Source: Flavisolibacter sp. (GTDB lineage Bacteria; Bacteroidota; Bacteroidia; Chitinophagales; Chitinophagaceae). Taken from it: a stretch of DNA of 34,119 nt. The stretch covers positions 1 to 34,119 of the forward strand of contig JAQBNG010000139.1 of assembly GCA_028288675.1 (NCBI GenBank), read 5' to 3'. Positions 33,738 to 34,119 of this stretch are shown in pieces. How positions within the stretch are numbered: position 1 is the stretch's first letter; each line of letters starts with the position of its first letter. A model generated the notes under the pieces. That model saw only the letters and a list, made by a program, of their open reading frames with translations. It was not told where the DNA came from and did no database searches. The translations under genes were made by a program, and so were the position numbers.

Positions 33738-34119
<382 letters not shown>

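Overview
The window comes from a Bacteroidota genome, most likely family Chitinophagaceae or a close relative. Support: two SusC/SusD pairs, an ECF sigma/FecR pair, a TonB receptor with an STN domain, DUF6807 and ThuA proteins with Gfo/Idh/MocA oxidoreductases, AT-rich spacers without Shine-Dalgarno sequences, and outer-membrane proteins ending in an aromatic residue. Almost everything is on the minus strand; only an orphan small gene, the ECF sigma gene and a LacI-type regulator are on the plus strand.

Left part (1-6145). The start of an exported TIM-barrel (hydroxypyruvate isomerase-like) protein runs off the left edge. Next come two secreted YceI-like proteins flanking a beta-barrel outer-membrane protein, an uncharacterised 132-residue protein, and a two-gene signalling unit: a PAS histidine kinase followed by a response regulator fused to a Crp/Fnr-type cyclic-nucleotide and DNA-binding module.

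Middle part (6499-17233): a chitin or chito-oligosaccharide utilisation locus. A FecR anti-sigma factor, an STN-containing SusC, a SusD and a GH20 beta-N-acetylhexosaminidase form one minus-strand unit, with a hairpin and T-run between susD and the GH20 gene. The cognate ECF sigma factor is divergent from fecR, and its end overlaps the end of a convergent GH18 chitinase gene. The expected logic is that GH18 cuts chitin, SusC/D imports oligomers, GH20 releases GlcNAc, and substrate-loaded SusC signals through FecR to the sigma factor. A lone Oar-like TonB-dependent receptor follows (17234-20410).

Right part (20603-32498): a second glycan or glycoside locus. A LacI-type regulator is divergent from a SusC-SusD pair, which is followed by two Gfo/Idh/MocA oxidoreductases, a DUF6807 (PmoA-like) protein and a ThuA-domain protein, most of them exported. 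This resembles periplasmic oxidation-based (3-keto-glycoside type) sugar catabolism, but no DUF1080-type hydrolase is present in the window. Downstream lies a truncated alpha/beta-hydrolase remnant.

Right edge (32499-34119). About 1 kb without intact genes holds a frameshifted coding remnant. It is followed by the end of an rRNA operon read leftward: partial 23S, 5S and a strong terminator. No transposase, CRISPR array or tRNA was recognised. The most unusual points are the missing ATG starts on both the sigma and anti-sigma genes, the response regulator-Crp fusion, the oxidoreductase/DUF6807/ThuA cassette, the hairpins inside both SusCD operons, and three decayed gene remnants.
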